Positions 1-8,618 of a stretch of 39,907 nt of DNA are shown here, one piece after another. The stretch spans positions 22,002 through 61,908 of the forward strand of contig PLDK01000051.1 in the NCBI GenBank assembly GCA_003135135.1, given 5' to 3'. The number at the start of each line of letters is the position of its first letter. Position 1 is the first letter of the stretch. Origin of the DNA: Deltaproteobacteria bacterium (GTDB taxonomy: Bacteria > Desulfobacterota > Binatia > Binatales > Binataceae). The notes beneath the pieces were generated by a model. It was not told where the DNA came from. It was given only the letters and a program-made list of their open reading frames with translations, and did not search any database. The position numbers were made by a program, and so were the translations under genes.

Positions 1-185
1 CTGTTGCTGTCGCGGTGCGCGTCGAGGTCGCAGTGACAGTAGGCGTCGGAGTGACGGTCGAGGTTGCAGTTGCGGTATGCGTCGCGGTCGTCGTGGCGGT
101 CGGGGTGCGCGTCGAGGTCGCAGTGAGGGTCGGCGTTGCGGTATGCGTAGGCGTCGCGGTCGCGGTTGCGGTCGGGGTTGGAGTA
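1..185. repeat. Low-complexity repeats coding the Thr/Pro tail of the S53 protease
   Basis: The stretch is made of short imperfect units coding T-x and P-T dipeptides on the minus strand. A 23-base unit beginning GGTGCGCGTCGAGG is identical at 14-36 and 104-126, giving a 90-bp (30-residue) higher-order period. In the plus direction it reads as Val/Ala/Gly repeats, which is only a shadow. Such tails are often flexible or cell-surface linkers. Confidence 0.8.
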
Positions 186-2383
186 GCTGCCGGCGATCCA
201 AATGCCATCACCAGGTTATACGCATTGACGGTGCCGATCCCGGTCGCAAAGTCCCAGCCGACCCCGGCTGCGTACGCAGCGTCGAGCGCGGAACTGGATG
301 TTGACAGGCCTCCGTATTTGCCCGACGGCGTGTAGCAGCTATGAGTGCCCGTGCATTCGACATCCATGTCGCCGAGCGTGACGTCATAAAAAATGCACGA
401 TGGATTGGCGGCGCTCCCCGAAGTCGAATTGCAGGCCGAATTGCCGCTCGCTCCGTACTCTGCCGCAGCGAGTGAATAGTAAGTTGGATTCGGCGTTCCC
501 TGGCGGCTCCCGGTACGCTGATTGATAAGCGCCTGGACCCCCGCCATTATCGGCGAGGAAACTGACGTTCCACCGTATCCGGCCCAGGTGTCAGGCTCTC
601 CCGAGCACGAGTCGCCTCCATTTCTCGTGTCCGAATAACAGACTACGTAGTAGTGTCCCCAATAGCCGTTGGCGGCGAACATCGCGACGTCGGGAATGTC
701 TCTGACTCCATCGGCGGGATTGCCAAAAACCGATTGCCACGGGGGCTTGCTATAACCGGCGCAGGTTCCGCTCACGACATCGTTGGTGGATGGCGCTCCC
801 GTAGCGCAGCCGCTGGGTCCTCCGCTTCCCGACACGGTGGTTATAAATGACTTTCCCGCCGAGCTGTTGCAGAATCCACTGGTTCCCAACGGCGATGAAT
901 AGCCTTCAAAGGTGGAAAGCAATTCACTGGCGCACGAGTCGTTCCAGGGAATTTCCGGAACATAGGAGAGCGCCGATCCGAAGGTCGAACTGTTCGTCGA
1001 TGCCCAATAGCTACTTGTCGTGCCCGCGTAAGTATCGCCGAAATCGGTGCCGCCCACCGAGACGTTATACGGCGTCGAGGTGAATCCGCTCACTCCTATG
1101 CCGTGCGTCGCCACCGATAGGTTCGCGTCGGCGCTTGCCGCGCCCTCGTCGCCCGACGACACGAATACGGACACGCCCTCAGACACCGCCTGCTTATAGA
1201 GTGCGTTGATGAACTTGTTCGCGGTCACGCCCAGCTCCGCCTCGGCCTCTCCGTAGCTGATGCTCACAATCGCCGGCGGGGTGCTGGATTCGCTGAGCAG
1301 ATTAGCCAGCGCGATGAATCCGCCGAAGGTGCTCGTATTCGCGCACGATGCCAGCTCAATGGCCGCGTTGGGCGCCGCCGCGCTGGACCACTCCACGTCG
1401 ATTGCCGCTTCGGCTTCGGCGCCGTTGACTCCGGGATCAGTGCAGGTGCCTCCGGTGCCGGTCGGATGGACCTGCGTGAAAGAGCCGCCGGTGTAGGAAC
1501 TGAGGCCAAGCGTCGAACGGAAGGTATTCCAGTCCGTGTTGCCGGTGCAGGTCGTGGAGTTACAGCCACTCGGTGTGTTGTTGTACGTATCGCTGTCTTC
1601 GACCACCACGATCGTCTGGCCCTGGCCCGAATAACCCCCCGCAAACAGCGGATTGAAGTCGTAGATGGTGGCCAGGTCCGCAGGCACGACCAAATCACAG
1701 GGGCTGTTCAGGGGTCCGCAAACATAGCCACTAGGAGTGTAGTTGCTGCGCGGCTTGTTCATCGGATGCGGCATGAAGTTGTTCAGCGACACGACTCCGA
1801 CAACGGCTGGCGCCAGCGCGGCCGGGATGCCGGGATCGCTCATATTGGCAAAATGGCTTTGACCGTTTACCGACAGCGAATGAATCTCGGTGTGGAAAGC
1901 GTCGAGTACCGATCCCGCAGTCCCCGAAAAATCGATCAGCATTGCGCTCGGATAAACGTAATTCACCCGGAACCCGTGCGCTCGGAGCCATCCGGAAATC
2001 GTATCGATGTCCCGCGTGGTTGCGCCGAAACGCTGTCCGAACTCATCCGCGGTCAGCCAATGGTGGTAGTTTGGCGATTTTGGATCTTCGAGCTCGCCGA
2101 GCAATTGATCCAGTGCGCGCTCCCGTTGTGGCGAGCGGCGCAGCAGAAGGATCAGATGGTCAAGCGGAAAATTGTCGGGCACGCGCCCGCGATCATTGGC
2201 AGCCGTAGCCTCGGGGCGGATATTACCCGGGATCGAGATAAGGTCGTTGTCGTTAATCGGGTCGGTAATTTGAGCCGGCGCGGACGTCGCGTCGGAAAGC
2301 GCCCGCGCTGAGATCGGGATGATGCCAACAGCTATCCCACCGATCGCCAGAACGATTGCTACGACCCAAATCCGCTTGCCCAT
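1..2383 (-). CDS. S53 family (sedolisin/pro-kumamolisin) secreted protease, C-terminus cut by window edge
   Basis: A serine-carboxyl endopeptidase, secreted and probably active at acid pH as is usual for the family. About 794 codons are visible from the ATG at 2383, and the frame stays open to base 1. An N-terminal signal peptide (about residues 1-27, hydrophobic core VVAIVLAIGGIAVG) is followed by a pro-domain (about 60-200) containing SPNYHHWLT, typical of pro-kumamolisin activation domains. The catalytic domain shows E325 and D329 (EAAID), the oxyanion Asp D412 in SSGDEG, and the nucleophile S607 in GGTSVSSP. GWDFATGIGTVNAYN near the end of the domain matches the usual C-terminal region. 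A Thr/Pro/Ala-rich tail follows and is incomplete here. No strong Shine-Dalgarno precedes the start. All catalytic residues are present, so an active enzyme is expected. Confidence 0.93.
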   Translation of the reverse strand, partial: MGKRIWVVAIVLAIGGIAVGIIPISARALSDATSAPAQITDPINDNDLISIPGNIRPEATAANDRGRVPDNFPLDHLILLLRRSPQRERALDQLLGELEDPKSPNYHHWLTADEFGQRFGATTRDIDTISGWLRAHGFRVNYVYPSAMLIDFSGTAGSVLDAFHTEIHSLSVNGQSHFANMSDPGIPAALAPAVVGVVSLNNFMPHPMNKPRSNYTPSGYVCGPLNSPCDLVVPADLATIYDFNPLFAGGYSGQGQTIVVVEDSDTYNNTPSGCNSTTCTGNTDWNTFRSTLGLSSYTGGSFTQVHPTGTGGTCTDPGVNGAEAEAAIDVEWSSAAAPNAAIELASCANTSTFGGFIALANLLSESSTPPAIVSISYGEAEAELGVTANKFINALYKQAVSEGVSVFVSSGDEGAASADANLSVATHGIGVSGFTSTPYNVSVGGTDFGDTYAGTTSSYWASTNSSTFGSALSYVPEIPWNDSCASELLSTFEGYSSPLGTSGFCNSSAGKSFITTVSGSGGPSGCATGAPSTNDVVSGTCAGYSKPPWQSVFGNPADGVRDIPDVAMFAANGYWGHYYVVCYSDTRNGGDSCSGEPDTWAGYGGTSVSSPIMAGVQALINQRTGSRQGTPNPTYYSLAAAEYGASGNSACNSTSGSAANPSCIFYDVTLGDMDVECTGTHSCYTPSGKYGGLSTSSSALDAAYAAGVGWDFATGIGTVNAYNLVMAFGSPAATPTPTATATATPTHTATPTLTATSTRTPTATTTATHTATATSTVTPTPTVTATSTRTATAT

Positions 2384-2482
2384 AAATCAGATCCGCCGGT
2401 GCCTCAACAATACCAGGACAAGAGCAAGGACTGCGCCATTTTGCAGCACGCAGCATATATTCACGCGAGCTGTACGAACGGA

Positions 2483-2516
2483 TCGTTTTATGTAGCAAAA
2501 CGACACGCTAGTGTCG
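2483..2516. promoter_or_regulatory. Two overlapping inverted repeats in the divergent promoter region
   Basis: The 200-bp gap 2384-2583 separates the divergent S53 protease and methyltransferase genes. It holds TCGTTTT (2483-2489) paired with AAAACGA (2497-2503), and overlapping it CGACAC (2501-2506) paired with GTGTCG (2511-2516). Both are perfect. The placement suggests operator sites for a regulator of one or both genes, but no regulator is identified. Nothing else is seen in the gap. Confidence 0.4.
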
Positions 2517-2583
2517 ATTCGCTCGATGGGCCGGCACGACGTTGGGGCGCGTTCGTGATAGTCGGTAATGCGAGGCATCGAAG

Positions 2584-3273
2584 GTGGACCCTGCTCCCGA
2601 CGACCGCTCGCAACCATTTCAATGGCTCACGCGCTGGCTCACGCCCAACCGATCCGCCGCGCTTCGCCAATATCGCTCGCGCGCCCGCATCTATGATCTA
2701 GAGCTGGCATTGTTCGAGCCGGTGCGGCAACGCGCTATCGAGCTGCTGCATCTGAAACACGGCGACCGGGTTTTGGATGTAGGCTGCGGCACCGGGCTTA
2801 GTTTCTCGGCGCTGGAAAGTCTGATCGGCCCCAAAGGCTCGATCGTCGGAATCGAGCAAAGCCCTGAGATGCACGAGCGGGCGCGCGCGCGGGCGGCTGA
2901 GAACGGCTGGAAGAACGTCACGCTCATCTCGGCCTCGGTCGAGGAAGCCGCTATAGCGCGGGTGGCCGACGCGGCGTTGTTTCATTTCACGCACGACATA
3001 ATGCGCACGCCCAACGCGCTTGCCAACGTATGCAGCCATCTCAAGCCGGGCGCACGGATCGTGGCGGCCGGAATCAAGTGGGCGCCTATCCTGGCGATGC
3101 CGCTGAATATCCTGGTGTGGAACGCCGCGATGCGATCGACGAGCACGCTCGAGGGCCTCGCGCGTCCGTGGAGCCATCTCGAGCCGCTGGTGTCGGAGCT
3201 TAAGTTGGAGCAGATGCTGGGCGGCACCGTCTATATCGTCAGCGGCGTCGTAAAGCAGGGCGGAATTTTCTGA
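2584..3273 (+). CDS. Class I SAM-dependent methyltransferase
   Basis: A 229-residue protein with a clear Rossmann-type SAM-binding motif I (VLDVGCGTG, residues 63-71) followed by an acidic post-I loop (IVGIEQSPEM). It is close to the usual length of small-molecule or lipid methyltransferases; the substrate cannot be read from the sequence. The start is the GTG at 2584, with GAGG about 10 bases upstream. The gene is divergent from the S53 protease. A 74-base gap containing a strong inverted repeat separates it from the next gene. The fold is near certain, the substrate unknown. Confidence 0.85.
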   Translation: MDPAPDDRSQPFQWLTRWLTPNRSAALRQYRSRARIYDLELALFEPVRQRAIELLHLKHGDRVLDVGCGTGLSFSALESLIGPKGSIVGIEQSPEMHERARARAAENGWKNVTLISASVEEAAIARVADAALFHFTHDIMRTPNALANVCSHLKPGARIVAAGIKWAPILAMPLNILVWNAAMRSTSTLEGLARPWSHLEPLVSELKLEQMLGGTVYIVSGVVKQGGIF

Positions 3274-3287
3274 TACCATGGCTAAAT

Positions 3288-3339
3288 GGCGTCGCGAGGG
3301 ATCGAATCAGTGAATCCCGAGCACCCGGCTCGCGACGCC
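3288..3339. repeat. Long nested inverted repeat between methyltransferase and lipoprotein genes
   Basis: GGCGTCGCGAG (3288-3298) pairs perfectly with CTCGCGACGCC (3329-3339). Inside, GGGAT (3299-3303 region) faces ATCCC (about 3313-3317). There is no T-tract, so a standard intrinsic terminator is unlikely. It ends 8 bases before the lipoprotein ATG and could form a structured 5' leader or act as a DNA operator. Confidence 0.5.
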
Positions 3340-3347
3340 GCGATGTC

Positions 3348-3950
3348 ATGAGACATACACTTGCACTCGCGGCGTTTGCTTTTGCTGCGACCGCCGCGTT
3401 GGGATGCGGCGCTCAGCAACCGAATCAATCGCAACCGCAATCGGCGAGCGCGTCTCAACCGGATTCGCAACTTGTAATCGCGCCCAAGGTCACCGACGAG
3501 CCGGCGCATCCGTTGCCATTCAAGGGCCGGTTGGTCGCCGGCAACCCGAATGAACTTCCGCCCGCGGTTGCGATGTCCCTGTCGAGCAATTCACCCGTGA
3601 CGTTCACCTATCGCGAGGAATTAACGCATGACGACTATCACGTCCCGCTGATCATTTCCGCGCTCGACCCGGCCAACCTGGTCGGTGCTCCGCTGGGCGA
3701 TATCGGGACGACCGCGTTTGCGTCTTTGTCGATCAGCGACGGCGACCGGATTCTCGGCGACTACACCGCCAAGGAGCACGTCTCGAAATCGTACAACATG
3801 TACTCGCATCCCACCCACAAGGAGGTGGACGACGCTGCTCGCGCCGCGGTCCGCAGCAGGATCGATCAAAAGCTCTACAGCGATGAGGCCAGGCTGGCGG
3901 ACGGCGTCGCCAGAGCGGGCAAATCTCCAACTGCTCCCGTTGGCCAATGA
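3348..3950 (+). CDS. Hypothetical lipoprotein
   Basis: A 200-residue protein of no family I recognise. It begins with a lipoprotein signal peptide ending in the lipobox ALGC (Cys about residue 20), so it is predicted to be lipid-anchored in the envelope. A Gln/Ser/Pro-rich linker (QQPNQSQPQSASASQ) follows, then a folded domain rich in Asp and Tyr. The stop codon overlaps the ATG of the next lipoprotein by 4 bases (3947-3950), which implies translational coupling. The ATG at 3348 has only a weak Shine-Dalgarno and follows the 3288-3339 inverted repeat closely. Confidence 0.75.
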   Translation: MRHTLALAAFAFAATAALGCGAQQPNQSQPQSASASQPDSQLVIAPKVTDEPAHPLPFKGRLVAGNPNELPPAVAMSLSSNSPVTFTYREELTHDDYHVPLIISALDPANLVGAPLGDIGTTAFASLSISDGDRILGDYTAKEHVSKSYNMYSHPTHKEVDDAARAAVRSRIDQKLYSDEARLADGVARAGKSPTAPVGQ

Positions 3951-4381
3951 ATCGCCGACTTGCGGTACTTTTGGCCGGCGTCGCCGGCGTTTTCGCAATC
4001 GGATGCGCGGTCCAGGGCCAACCGTTTGAAAAAATCCCGTCACCTCCAGGCAGCGCGGTGATTTACGTGTACCGGCCTTACAGCTACGGGTCGTCGGCGC
4101 TTCGCCCAGCGGTTACATGCGGTGAGGATACGGCGCGGATCGGTCCGGGCGGCTATCATGCTTTCATCGTTCCCGCCGGGGACAAGGTCGTTTGCAGCAT
4201 CCAGACCGACACCGCCGACGAAGTCGAATTCCAAACCGAGCGGCGGTCCTACTACGTCAGAGAGGAACTGGGATGGGGCCTCCTGACCGCCGCGCCGCAT
4301 CTCAATCCGGTCGACACTGATGTGGCGCAGACCGAGATCCAGAGTTGCGTGCTGGAGCCTCAGATCGGGAGCGCGAAATAA
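3947..4381 (+). CDS. DUF2846-like lipoprotein
   Basis: A 144-residue protein with a lipoprotein signal ending AIGC (Cys about residue 20). The mature part begins SAVIYVYRPYSYGSSA and continues GPGGYHAFIVPAGDKVVCS. This is the pattern of DUF2846 proteins: a small beta-rich domain with a YVYRP start and a GGY...PAG turn. The function of that family is unknown. It overlaps the upstream lipoprotein by 4 bases, and its TAA shares its last base with the ATG of the downstream phosphotransferase, so the three are probably translated together. The family assignment is from memory of the motif pattern. Confidence 0.78.
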   Translation: MNRRLAVLLAGVAGVFAIGCAVQGQPFEKIPSPPGSAVIYVYRPYSYGSSALRPAVTCGEDTARIGPGGYHAFIVPAGDKVVCSIQTDTADEVEFQTERRSYYVREELGWGLLTAAPHLNPVDTDVAQTEIQSCVLEPQIGSAK

Positions 4382-5448
4382 TGCCGATCGAGGATGACGT
4401 CACCGCGGTCCGCGCGAATCATCGTTTCGATGAAGCCCGTCTCGAACACTATCTGAGCGGGCGGATGCCAAATTTTCGCGGTCCGCTGGAAGTTCGACAG
4501 TTCGTCGGCGGGCAATCCAATCCCACTTACCTGCTCGAGACCCCGGACGCGCGCTTCGTCATGCGTAAGAAACCGCCGGGGACGCTGCTCCAGTCGGCGC
4601 ATCAGGTCGAGCGCGAATTTCGAATCATCAAGGCGCTGGCGGCAACGGATGTGCCGGTGCCGGGCGTGCACATCCTGTGCGAGGACGCCGGCGTCATCGG
4701 CACCGCATTCTTCGTGATGGACTTTGTCGAGGGGCGCATCATGCGCGATCCGCTGATGCCCGACTCGAGCGCGCATGAGCGGGCGGCGTGCTACGACTCG
4801 ATGAACGAGGTGCTCGCGCGGTTGCACAAGGTTGACTTTCGCGCGGTGGGACTGGGCGACTACGGGCGGCCGGATGCGTACGTCGCGCGCCAGGTTGCGC
4901 GCTGGTCCAAGCAGTACGAAGCCTCGAAGATCGACGAGATCCCTGAGATGGATCGCCTGATCGAATGGCTTGGGCGGCATATTCCCGCGGCTGACGAGAC
5001 GACGATCGCGCACGGCGACTATCGCATGGAGAACATCGTCTTCCATCCCGCCGAGCCACGCGTGGCCGCGGTGCTGGACTGGGAGCTCTCGACGCTCGGG
5101 CATCCGCTGGGCGACCTGGCGTGGGCCTGCCGTCCGTACCATTGCCCGCCCGGCATCGAGGGCGTGTTGAGTTTTCAAGGCATGGATCTGAAGGCGGCTG
5201 GAATTCCGAGCGAGGAGGAATTTGTCGCCGCATACTGCCGGCGCGCCGGTCGGACCAGCGTCCCCAATCTGATGTTCTTTGTGGCGTTCTCGTTTTTTCG
5301 CGCCGCCGCGATCGCACAGGGAATCGCGATGCGCGCGAAACTTGGCAACGCAAGCGGCGCCAATGCGGCCGAGCGCGGCGCCAGGGCGAGACTGATGGCC
5401 GAGATTGGATGGGACGTAGCGCAGAATTGCGAAATCAAAACGATATAA
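4381..5448 (+). CDS. Phosphotransferase family protein (APH/ACAD10-11 kinase-like)
   Basis: A 355-residue aminoglycoside-phosphotransferase-fold protein, of the subgroup that accompanies or is fused to acyl-CoA dehydrogenases (ACAD10/11). In mammals that subgroup phosphorylates 4-hydroxyacyl-CoAs; the substrate here is inference. The catalytic loop is HGDYRMEN (D213, N218) and the metal-binding Asp is D233 in VLDWE. The N-terminal nucleotide-binding lobe has RFVMRKKPPG. The ATG at 4381 is chosen because it overlaps the preceding stop (TAATG) and has GGGAG about 8 bases upstream; an in-frame GTG further upstream would overlap the lipoprotein. A 59-bp gap separates it from the convergent RND operon. 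Confidence 0.88.
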   Translation: MPIEDDVTAVRANHRFDEARLEHYLSGRMPNFRGPLEVRQFVGGQSNPTYLLETPDARFVMRKKPPGTLLQSAHQVEREFRIIKALAATDVPVPGVHILCEDAGVIGTAFFVMDFVEGRIMRDPLMPDSSAHERAACYDSMNEVLARLHKVDFRAVGLGDYGRPDAYVARQVARWSKQYEASKIDEIPEMDRLIEWLGRHIPAADETTIAHGDYRMENIVFHPAEPRVAAVLDWELSTLGHPLGDLAWACRPYHCPPGIEGVLSFQGMDLKAAGIPSEEEFVAAYCRRAGRTSVPNLMFFVAFSFFRAAAIAQGIAMRAKLGNASGANAAERGARARLMAEIGWDVAQNCEIKTI

Positions 5449-5507
5449 CGCCGCCGCCATTACCAAGTAGCTAATGAAGTAGCGATTGGATCTGAATAGT
5501 CAGCCGG

Positions 5508-8500
5508 CTACGTGTCGGCGGCCGGCGCCATTGCCGGGCGGCCGATGGCCCGCCTCCACAGTTTCGACCATCCAGCGCTGAGCCGATCCATGTACAGATA
5601 GATCACCGGCGTCGTGTAGAGCGTCAGGACCTGGCTCACGAGCAGTCCGCCGACGATTGCGATACCAAGCGGGCGGCGCATCTCGGAGCCGGTGCCGGTG
5701 CCCAGCGCCAGCGGCAACCCGCCGAGCAGCGCAGCCATCGTGGTCATCATGATCGGGCGAAAGCGCAGAACGCACGCTTCGTAGATCGCGTCGTGCGGCG
5801 ACTTGCCTTCGCCGCGTTGAGCCTCGAGCGCGAAGTCGATCATCATGATTGCGTTTTTCTTGACGATGCCGATCAGCAAGATGATTCCGATCAGCGCAAT
5901 CACGCTCAGGTCGATGTGGAACAGGAGCAGCGCAAGCAGCGCGCCGACGCCGGCCGAGGGCAGCGTCGAGAGAATCGTGATCGGATGGATGTAACTTTCG
6001 TAGAGAATGCCGAGCACGATGTACACGGCGAAGAGCGCGAAGAAGATGAGGAAGCCTTCGTTCTTGAGCGAGTCCTGGAACGCCTGCGCAGTGCCCTGGA
6101 ATGTTCCGCGAATGCCGGCGGGCAGTTTAATCTCCGCCTCGGCCTGCATGATCGCATCAACCGCATCGCCAAGGGCGACGCCCGGCGCGAGATTGAACGA
6201 GATCGTAACGGAAGGGAATTGACCCTGGTGATTAACGGCGAGTGCGGTCGTGTCGGACGCGAAATGCGTGAAGGCGTTGAGCTTGACGAGCTGCCCGGTG
6301 CTGGACATCGCGTGGATCTGGTCGAGCGACTCGGGGTTCTGCCAGAACTGCGGCGCGACCTCCATCACGACATGGTACTGATTCAGCGGCGTGTACATCG
6401 TGGAGACTTGCCGCTGGCCGAACGCGTCGTAGAGCGTATCGTCGATCGCCTGCTGCGAGAGTCCCAGCCGCGAAGCGGTGTCACGGTCGACGACGACGTT
6501 GGATTCAAGCCCGCTATTCTGCTGATCGCTGCTGACGTCGGTGAGAATGTGAACGGTGCGCAATTTCTTGAGCACTTTCGGCGCCCATTGGTTGAGCTCG
6601 TCCAGGTCGTCGCTCTGCAGCGTGAACTGATATTGCGCGTTGCTCATTCTGCCGCCGATTCGCAAATCCTGAACCGCCTGCATATAGAGATTGACGCCGG
6701 GGACGTGGGCGACCTCCTTGCGGATGCGCGCGATAACCATATCGGCGTCAATCTTTCGCTCGCTCATCGGCTTGAGGCCGATGTACATGCTCGCGGTATT
6801 GGTTGCGCCGTTGCCGCCAGTGAATGCGATCACGTTGTCCACGGCCGGGTCGCTACGAATGGCGGCTATCAGTTCGGTAAGCCGATCCTTCATCGCCTGG
6901 AATGAAGTGTCCTGGTCGGCCTGCACCGCGCCCATCAGGCGTCCGGTATCCTGCTGCGGGAAGAATCCCTTAGGCACGATCCTGAACAGAAAAATGCTGA
7001 GCCCAAGCGTCGCGAGCGCGACCATCAGAGTAAACGGCTGATGGTCCAGAACCCACAACAGGCTGCTCTCGTAATAGTCAAGCATCCCCTTGAAAAATCG
7101 CTCGCTCGCCACGTACCAGCGGTTATGTTTCTCCTGGCCGTGCGGCTTGAGCAGCATCGCGCTCATCATCGGCGTCGTGGTGAGCGAAATAACCAATGAA
7201 ACGAGGACGGCAGCCGACAGAGTGACCGCGAACTCGCGGAACAGCCGGCCGACGATTCCGGCCATCAGCAAAATCGGGATAAAGACCGCGACCAGCGAGA
7301 TGCTGATCGATATCACCGTGAAGCCGATGCCGGCAGCGCCCTTGATCGCAGCCTCCAGCGGCGGCATTCCCTGTTCGCGATAGCGGGAAATGTTTTCGAT
7401 GACGACAATCGCGTCGTCAACCACAAAGCCGGTGCAAATCGTAAGCGCCATCAGCGAGAGGTTGTCGAGGCTGTACCCGAGCAGGTACATGATGCCGAAT
7501 GTTCCGACCAATGAGAGCGGAACGACGACTCCCGGAATCAGCGTGGCGCGCAGGTTACGCAGGAACAGGAACACCACCAGGATCACAAGTGCGATCGAGA
7601 TGCACATCGTGATCCCGACGTCGTGCACCGAGGCGCGGATGGTGGTCGTACGGTCCAGGACTACGGAGAGGTTGATCGCGGCCGGGATCGAGGCGCGCAA
7701 CTGGGGCAACGCCGCGTAAACTCGATCGACCGTATCGATAATGTTCGCGCCGGGCTGCCGGAAGATGACGACCAGGACGGCGGCCTTGCCGTCGACCATC
7801 CCGGCGGCGCGGACGTTCTCGACCGAGTCCCTTACCGTTGCGATATCGGAAAGCTGAACCGCGGAGCCATTGCGGTAGCGCACGATCAGCGGCTGGTAGT
7901 CCTCGGCCTTGAGCAGTTGATCGGTGGTGCTCAGCCCCCAGGTCTGGTTATCGTTGGCCAATTCGCCCTTGGGCCGGTTCGCATTGGCGGCGGCCAGAGC
8001 AGTTCGCACATCCTCGAGACCGACGCCGAGGTTGCTCATCTGCGTTGGATTCAGTTCGACGCGGACACCGGGCAGCGCGCTTCCGCCGACCATCACCTGG
8101 CCGACGCCATCTATCTGCGAGAGCTTCTGCTCGAGGATTGAATCAGCCGCGTCGTACATCATTCCCGGGCGCACGGCGTCCGAGGTCAGGCCGATAATCA
8201 TGATCGGCGCATCGGCGGGATTGACCTTTCGATAGGTCGGCTTGCTCGGCAGAGTCGTCGGCAGTTGTCCGGCCGCGGCGTTGATGGCGGCCTGCGTGTC
8301 GCGCGCGGCGGCGTCGATATTGCGGTTCAAGTCGAACTGCAAAACTATGCTGGTGGCGCCCAGGTAGCTGGTCGAAGTCAGTTCCGTCAGACCCGCGATA
8401 CGGCCGAATTGGCGCTCGAGCGGAGTCGCCACCGACGAGGCCATCGTTTCCGGACTCGCACCGGGCAACGTCGCCTGGACCTGAATGGTTGGAAACTCGA

Positions 8501-8618
8501 CCTGCGGCAACGGCGCAACCGGCAGCAGCCGGAATGCGATCCCGCCCGCGAGCGCGAGCGCGATAGTCAGCAGCGTGGTGGCGACCGGCCTGCGTATGAA
8601 GGGTTCGGAAATGCTCAT
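5508..8618 (-). CDS. mdtC: RND efflux inner-membrane transporter, MdtC-like
   Basis: A 1036-residue HAE1-type RND pump subunit of full family length, with 12 expected TM segments and two large periplasmic loops. The N-terminus [19 protein letters not shown] is typical. The proton-relay Asp pair of TM4 is D401/D402 in [15 protein letters not shown]. The C-terminal repeat shows [14 protein letters not shown]. It is the third gene of the minus-strand operon and overlaps the upstream mdtB-like stop by 4 bases (8615-8618). In the Mdt system MdtB and MdtC form a heterotrimer, and the tandem paralogs here suggest the same. No outer-membrane channel gene follows; the operon ends against the convergent phosphotransferase. 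Confidence 0.93.
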   Translation of the reverse strand: MSISEPFIRRPVATTLLTIALALAGGIAFRLLPVAPLPQVEFPTIQVQATLPGASPETMASSVATPLERQFGRIAGLTELTSTSYLGATSIVLQFDLNRNIDAAARDTQAAINAAAGQLPTTLPSKPTYRKVNPADAPIMIIGLTSDAVRPGMMYDAADSILEQKLSQIDGVGQVMVGGSALPGVRVELNPTQMSNLGVGLEDVRTALAAANANRPKGELANDNQTWGLSTTDQLLKAEDYQPLIVRYRNGSAVQLSDIATVRDSVENVRAAGMVDGKAAVLVVIFRQPGANIIDTVDRVYAALPQLRASIPAAINLSVVLDRTTTIRASVHDVGITMCISIALVILVVFLFLRNLRATLIPGVVVPLSLVGTFGIMYLLGYSLDNLSLMALTICTGFVVDDAIVVIENISRYREQGMPPLEAAIKGAAGIGFTVISISISLVAVFIPILLMAGIVGRLFREFAVTLSAAVLVSLVISLTTTPMMSAMLLKPHGQEKHNRWYVASERFFKGMLDYYESSLLWVLDHQPFTLMVALATLGLSIFLFRIVPKGFFPQQDTGRLMGAVQADQDTSFQAMKDRLTELIAAIRSDPAVDNVIAFTGGNGATNTASMYIGLKPMSERKIDADMVIARIRKEVAHVPGVNLYMQAVQDLRIGGRMSNAQYQFTLQSDDLDELNQWAPKVLKKLRTVHILTDVSSDQQNSGLESNVVVDRDTASRLGLSQQAIDDTLYDAFGQRQVSTMYTPLNQYHVVMEVAPQFWQNPESLDQIHAMSSTGQLVKLNAFTHFASDTTALAVNHQGQFPSVTISFNLAPGVALGDAVDAIMQAEAEIKLPAGIRGTFQGTAQAFQDSLKNEGFLIFFALFAVYIVLGILYESYIHPITILSTLPSAGVGALLALLLFHIDLSVIALIGIILLIGIVKKNAIMMIDFALEAQRGEGKSPHDAIYEACVLRFRPIMMTTMAALLGGLPLALGTGTGSEMRRPLGIAIVGGLLVSQVLTLYTTPVIYLYMDRLSAGWSKLWRRAIGRPAMAPAADT

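Noticed and set aside
15-335. Plus-strand open frame rich in Val/Ala/Gly
   Set aside because: It is the antisense reading of the Thr/Pro repeat tail of the S53 protease, with no folded-protein character.
4360-5466. 368-codon minus-strand open frame
   Set aside because: Antisense to the phosphotransferase with catalytic motifs on the plus strand.
5793-6905. 370-codon plus-strand open frame
   Set aside because: Lies entirely antisense to the MdtC-like gene, is Arg/Asp/Glu-biased as GC-rich shadow frames are, and matches no family.
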